Source: Thermoplasmata archaeon (lineage in GTDB: Archaea > Thermoplasmatota > Thermoplasmata > GCA-020350865). From it: DNA of 15,559 nt. The DNA lies in assembly GCA_020351895.1 (NCBI GenBank), contig CP070672.1, positions 1 through 15,559 on the forward strand, given 5' to 3'. Below, one piece after another: positions 13,822 to 15,559 of the stretch; position 1 is the first letter of the stretch, and the number at the start of each line of letters is the position of its first letter. The notes beneath the pieces were generated by a model, which searched no databases, was not told where the DNA came from, and saw nothing but the letters and a program-made list of their open reading frames with translations. The translations under genes and the position numbers were made by a program.

Positions 13822-15249
13822 CTATTCTCCCTCAATTTCGTATCTCAGATGCGAGATAATGCTTCCTTCCCAATCCATTATCTTGCCTGGATTCATGATG
13901 TTATTGGGGTCTAAGGCCCTCTTTATGGCCTTCATGGCGACCAAGGCAGTAGGCCTTTCCTTCTGCATGTAAGGGGCCTTGGATATGGCAACACCGTGCT
14001 CTCCTGTAACAGTGCCCCCAAGTGCCATTACTGCATCAAAAATCTCCCCCACCGCCTTTTCACCATTCTTCCAGGATTGTTTTGATTGTGGGTCCAAAAG
14101 CATCTTTGTATGCAGATTTCCATCGGCAGCATGACCATAGGTCCCTACAATAACATGATTTCTCTCGGCAATCTCCTGGAAGGCAGATACAGCCTCTGGG
14201 ATCTTGGACATGGGGACAGACATATCGTCTGCAAGGGAGACCGAAACGAATTTCTCTCCATACCTTGAAAGGGAAGGTAAAACGGCTTTTCTCCCAGAAA
14301 TCCACTTGTTCATGGTCTTGGGATCTGTGGAGAACTCAACCGAGGTTGCCCCGCTTTCCTCGCATATTTCGGACACCATCTTGATCTCTTCCTCAACAAC
14401 ACTTGGATGACCGTCTACCTCAACCAGAAGCATTGCCTCAACTTCAGGAAAACCCACCTTCATGGCGTTGTTAACGGCCTTTATACATACTTTATCAATA
14501 ATTTCGATTCCGGATGGAATAAGTGGTTTTGCTATGAGGTTTGAGACGCACTGTCCTGCATTAACCAGTTCATCAAAGGCCACCATGGCGATTGCCCGGG
14601 CCTTGGGAAGAGGGGACACCCTCAAATTGATCTCGGTAATTATTCCCAGCATGCCCTCACTGCCTACAAAGAGCCGCTCAAGCTGAAAACCTGAGGAGTT
14701 CTTCAAGGTCCGGGTTCCGCAGCGCATGACCTCCCCTGTGGGAAGCACAACCTCGAGTCCTAGGACGTAGTCCCTTGTTGCCCCATACTTAATTGCCCTC
14801 ATCCCAGATGCATTCACGGCAACCATGCCGCCTATGGTACATACATCCCCGCTCCCTGGTGTGGGGGGAAAGAAGAACTTCTTCTTGGCCAGTTCCTTGT
14901 TGAGCTGGGCATAAACAACACCTGGCTGGATCACACAGTAGAGATCCTCAACATGAACCTCCAGGATTTTGTTCATCTTACACATATCCATAACAATGCC
15001 CTTTTGCAGGGGCACAGCATGACCACACAGCCCTGTCCCCGCACCGCGGGCAGTTACAGGGATCTTTCTCTCATTGGCCAGTTTGACTATTTCTGATACT
15101 TGCTGGGTGTTTTCGGGCCTGGTCACGATATCGGGGTTCTCATGGTGAATTGAAGCATCAAATCCGTATGCATACAAATCCGCAGTTCTTGTAGAGCAGT
15201 TATTCTCACCAACAATTTGACACAACTGTGATATTACCTCAGCCTCCAT
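13822..15249 (-). CDS. glcD: FAD-linked 2-hydroxyacid dehydrogenase, GlcD/D-lactate dehydrogenase family
   Basis: This encodes a 475-residue cytoplasmic flavoenzyme that oxidises a 2-hydroxyacid (D-lactate, glycolate or a related D-2-hydroxyacid) to the 2-oxoacid. The N-terminal FAD-binding PCMH-type domain (about 35-215) shows VTARGAGTGLCG at 65-76, TPGSGDVCTIGGM at 130-142 and GATRDYVLGLEVVLPTGE at 156-173. The C-terminal FAD-oxidase domain (about 216-455) shows GRKAVLP at 319-325, YGHAADGNLH at 371-380, TGEHGVAISK at 415-424 and the family's DPNNIMNPGK near the end. Length is normal. The start at 15249 is chosen over an ATG 66 nt upstream because a TATA box at 15291-15298 lies between the two, and AGGGGATGA sits just before the chosen ATG. 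The true substrate and electron acceptor cannot be decided; no partner Fe-S subunit is present in this window. It has no obvious functional link with the downstream surface genes. Confidence 0.9.
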   Translation of the reverse strand: MEAEVISQLCQIVGENNCSTRTADLYAYGFDASIHHENPDIVTRPENTQQVSEIVKLANERKIPVTARGAGTGLCGHAVPLQKGIVMDMCKMNKILEVHVEDLYCVIQPGVVYAQLNKELAKKKFFFPPTPGSGDVCTIGGMVAVNASGMRAIKYGATRDYVLGLEVVLPTGEVMRCGTRTLKNSSGFQLERLFVGSEGMLGIITEINLRVSPLPKARAIAMVAFDELVNAGQCVSNLIAKPLIPSGIEIIDKVCIKAVNNAMKVGFPEVEAMLLVEVDGHPSVVEEEIKMVSEICEESGATSVEFSTDPKTMNKWISGRKAVLPSLSRYGEKFVSVSLADDMSVPMSKIPEAVSAFQEIAERNHVIVGTYGHAADGNLHTKMLLDPQSKQSWKNGEKAVGEIFDAVMALGGTVTGEHGVAISKAPYMQKERPTALVAMKAIKRALDPNNIMNPGKIMDWEGSIISHLRYEIEGE

Positions 15250-15290
15250 TTTTTCATCCCCTGGGAAGCGGGCGTTGATGGGATTATAGA

Positions 15291-15298
15291 TATATAAA
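15291..15298 (-). promoter_or_regulatory. TATA box for the dehydrogenase gene, possibly bidirectional
   Basis: The minus strand reads TTTATATA, about 45 bp above the ATG at 15249. This predicts transcription from about 15267 and a leader of about 18 nt containing the AGGGGATGA ribosome site. The box is nearly symmetric (TATATAAA on the plus strand), so it might also fire rightward into the GC-rich segment beyond 15320. Confidence 0.55.
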
Positions 15299-15315
15299 AC
15301 TGGTGAGTAGTTCAA

Positions 15316-15420
15316 GAGACCGGATTCGGGAACCCAAAGCTTTTTGGGGCTAGCTTGCGCCGTGACCCTTTGAAAAAGGATTAACCGAAACCTGGGGCGT
15401 AAAGCTCCTTTTTCTTTCAG
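15316..15420 (+). ncRNA. Candidate structured small RNA
   Basis: This gene-free stretch is noticeably GC-richer than its surroundings and folds on paper. GGATTCGG at 15322-15329 pairs with CCGAAACC at 15385-15392 (one A-A mismatch), enclosing a hairpin CCCAAA/TTTGGG (15333-15348) and a hairpin CCTTT/AAAGG (15367-15379). It is followed by a terminator-like hairpin and T-tract. The plus-strand reading of the TATA box at 15291 would start RNA near 15320. It matches no RNA family I recognise (not tRNA, 5S, SRP or RNase P), and no folding energy was computed. Confidence 0.3.
15394..15417 (+). terminator. Hairpin plus T-tract, plus strand
   Basis: GGGGC at 15394-15398 pairs with GCTCC at 15404-15408 (one G-U) around a GTAAA loop, and TTTTTCTTT follows at once. 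The orientation is plus only; the minus-strand reading has no T-tract. It fits the 3' end of a plus-strand transcript such as the candidate small RNA. Confidence 0.4.
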
Positions 15421-15559
15421 AAGTTAGAGAATTTGGAAAGAAAATATTTGATTTTATGTTTGTCCTCAATTATTTTAATCTTTCGAGATATTTAGGTCGA
15501 TAATAATAAATAAGATTTATAGATTGTTTATCTCAGGTCGTGTATCTACTCAAATCATC
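15421..15559. other. AT-rich flank without recognised gene
   Basis: Nothing coding is supported here. The stretch has TATA-like runs (GATTTATAGATT near 15512-15523 on the plus strand), a GAGATA/TATCTC inverted repeat (15485-15490 and 15528-15533) and two AGGTCG copies. It may be the promoter region of a gene beyond the window edge. Confidence 0.3.

Noticed and set aside
13752..13835. TTG start for the Ig-repeat surface protein, overlapping the dehydrogenase stop
   Set aside because: No ribosome site precedes it and it would place 28 polar residues before the signal peptide. It is not fully excluded if the gene is translated by read-through.
15300..15336. Possible tRNA 3' end on the minus strand (GGTTCCCGAATCC-like segment, sequence ending in CACCA)
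   Set aside because: The T-loop does not fit TTCRANY, the T-stem does not pair, and no D-arm, anticodon arm or acceptor partner is found upstream.
15485..15533. GAGATA/TATCTC inverted repeat
   Set aside because: A 6-bp stem with a loop of nearly 40 nt in AT-rich DNA is expected by chance.

Overview
The window reads as archaeal DNA, most likely from an uncultured member of the Thermoplasmatota (for example the sediment group MBG-D/DHVEG-1 or a relative). The basis is inference: TATA-type boxes lie 20-45 bp ahead of starts, coding sequence is AT-rich, secreted proteins are crowded with N-x-S/T sequons, and a C25 (gingipain-type) cysteine peptidase sits beside NosD-like parallel beta-helix proteins. 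Extracellular C25 and C11 peptidases are known from MBG-D genomes. No rRNA or other taxonomic marker is present.

All five substantial genes lie on the minus strand, so transcription runs from high to low coordinates. First comes a GlcD-type FAD-linked 2-hydroxyacid dehydrogenase (15249-13822), the only clearly intracellular enzyme. It is followed by four exported or surface proteins. The first (13751-9360) is a giant membrane-anchored beta-helix plus nine-Ig-repeat protein with a cytoplasmic tail of two zinc ribbons. The second (9171-4072) is a 1699-residue secreted C25 peptidase fused to Ig-like domains, an alpha/alpha toroid with QW-type repeats, and a duplicated C-terminal GWNL domain. The third (3997-1877) is a NosD-like beta-helix protein ending in the same duplicated GWNL domain. 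The fourth (1880-15) is a beta-helix protein without that domain, coupled to its neighbour by an ATGA stop-start overlap.

The three beta-helix proteins are paralogs: they share an almost identical N-terminal block of about 80 residues after the signal peptide. The peptidase and its neighbour share a C-terminal block of about 166 residues that stops at the same residue in both. Together this looks like a cell-surface module for binding and degrading detrital protein or glycan, with the shared C-terminal domain possibly acting as a common sorting or anchoring tag. That functional reading is inference.

Non-coding sequence is sparse but structured. The 188-bp gap ahead of the peptidase gene holds a promoter, two mutually exclusive hairpins and a 15-codon upstream ORF ending 2 nt before the main start. 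The 74-bp gap ahead of the third surface gene has a perfect 12-bp palindrome above a TATA box. The region above the dehydrogenase gene (15300-15420) is unusually GC-rich and could encode a small structured RNA on the plus strand, ending in a hairpin plus T-tract.
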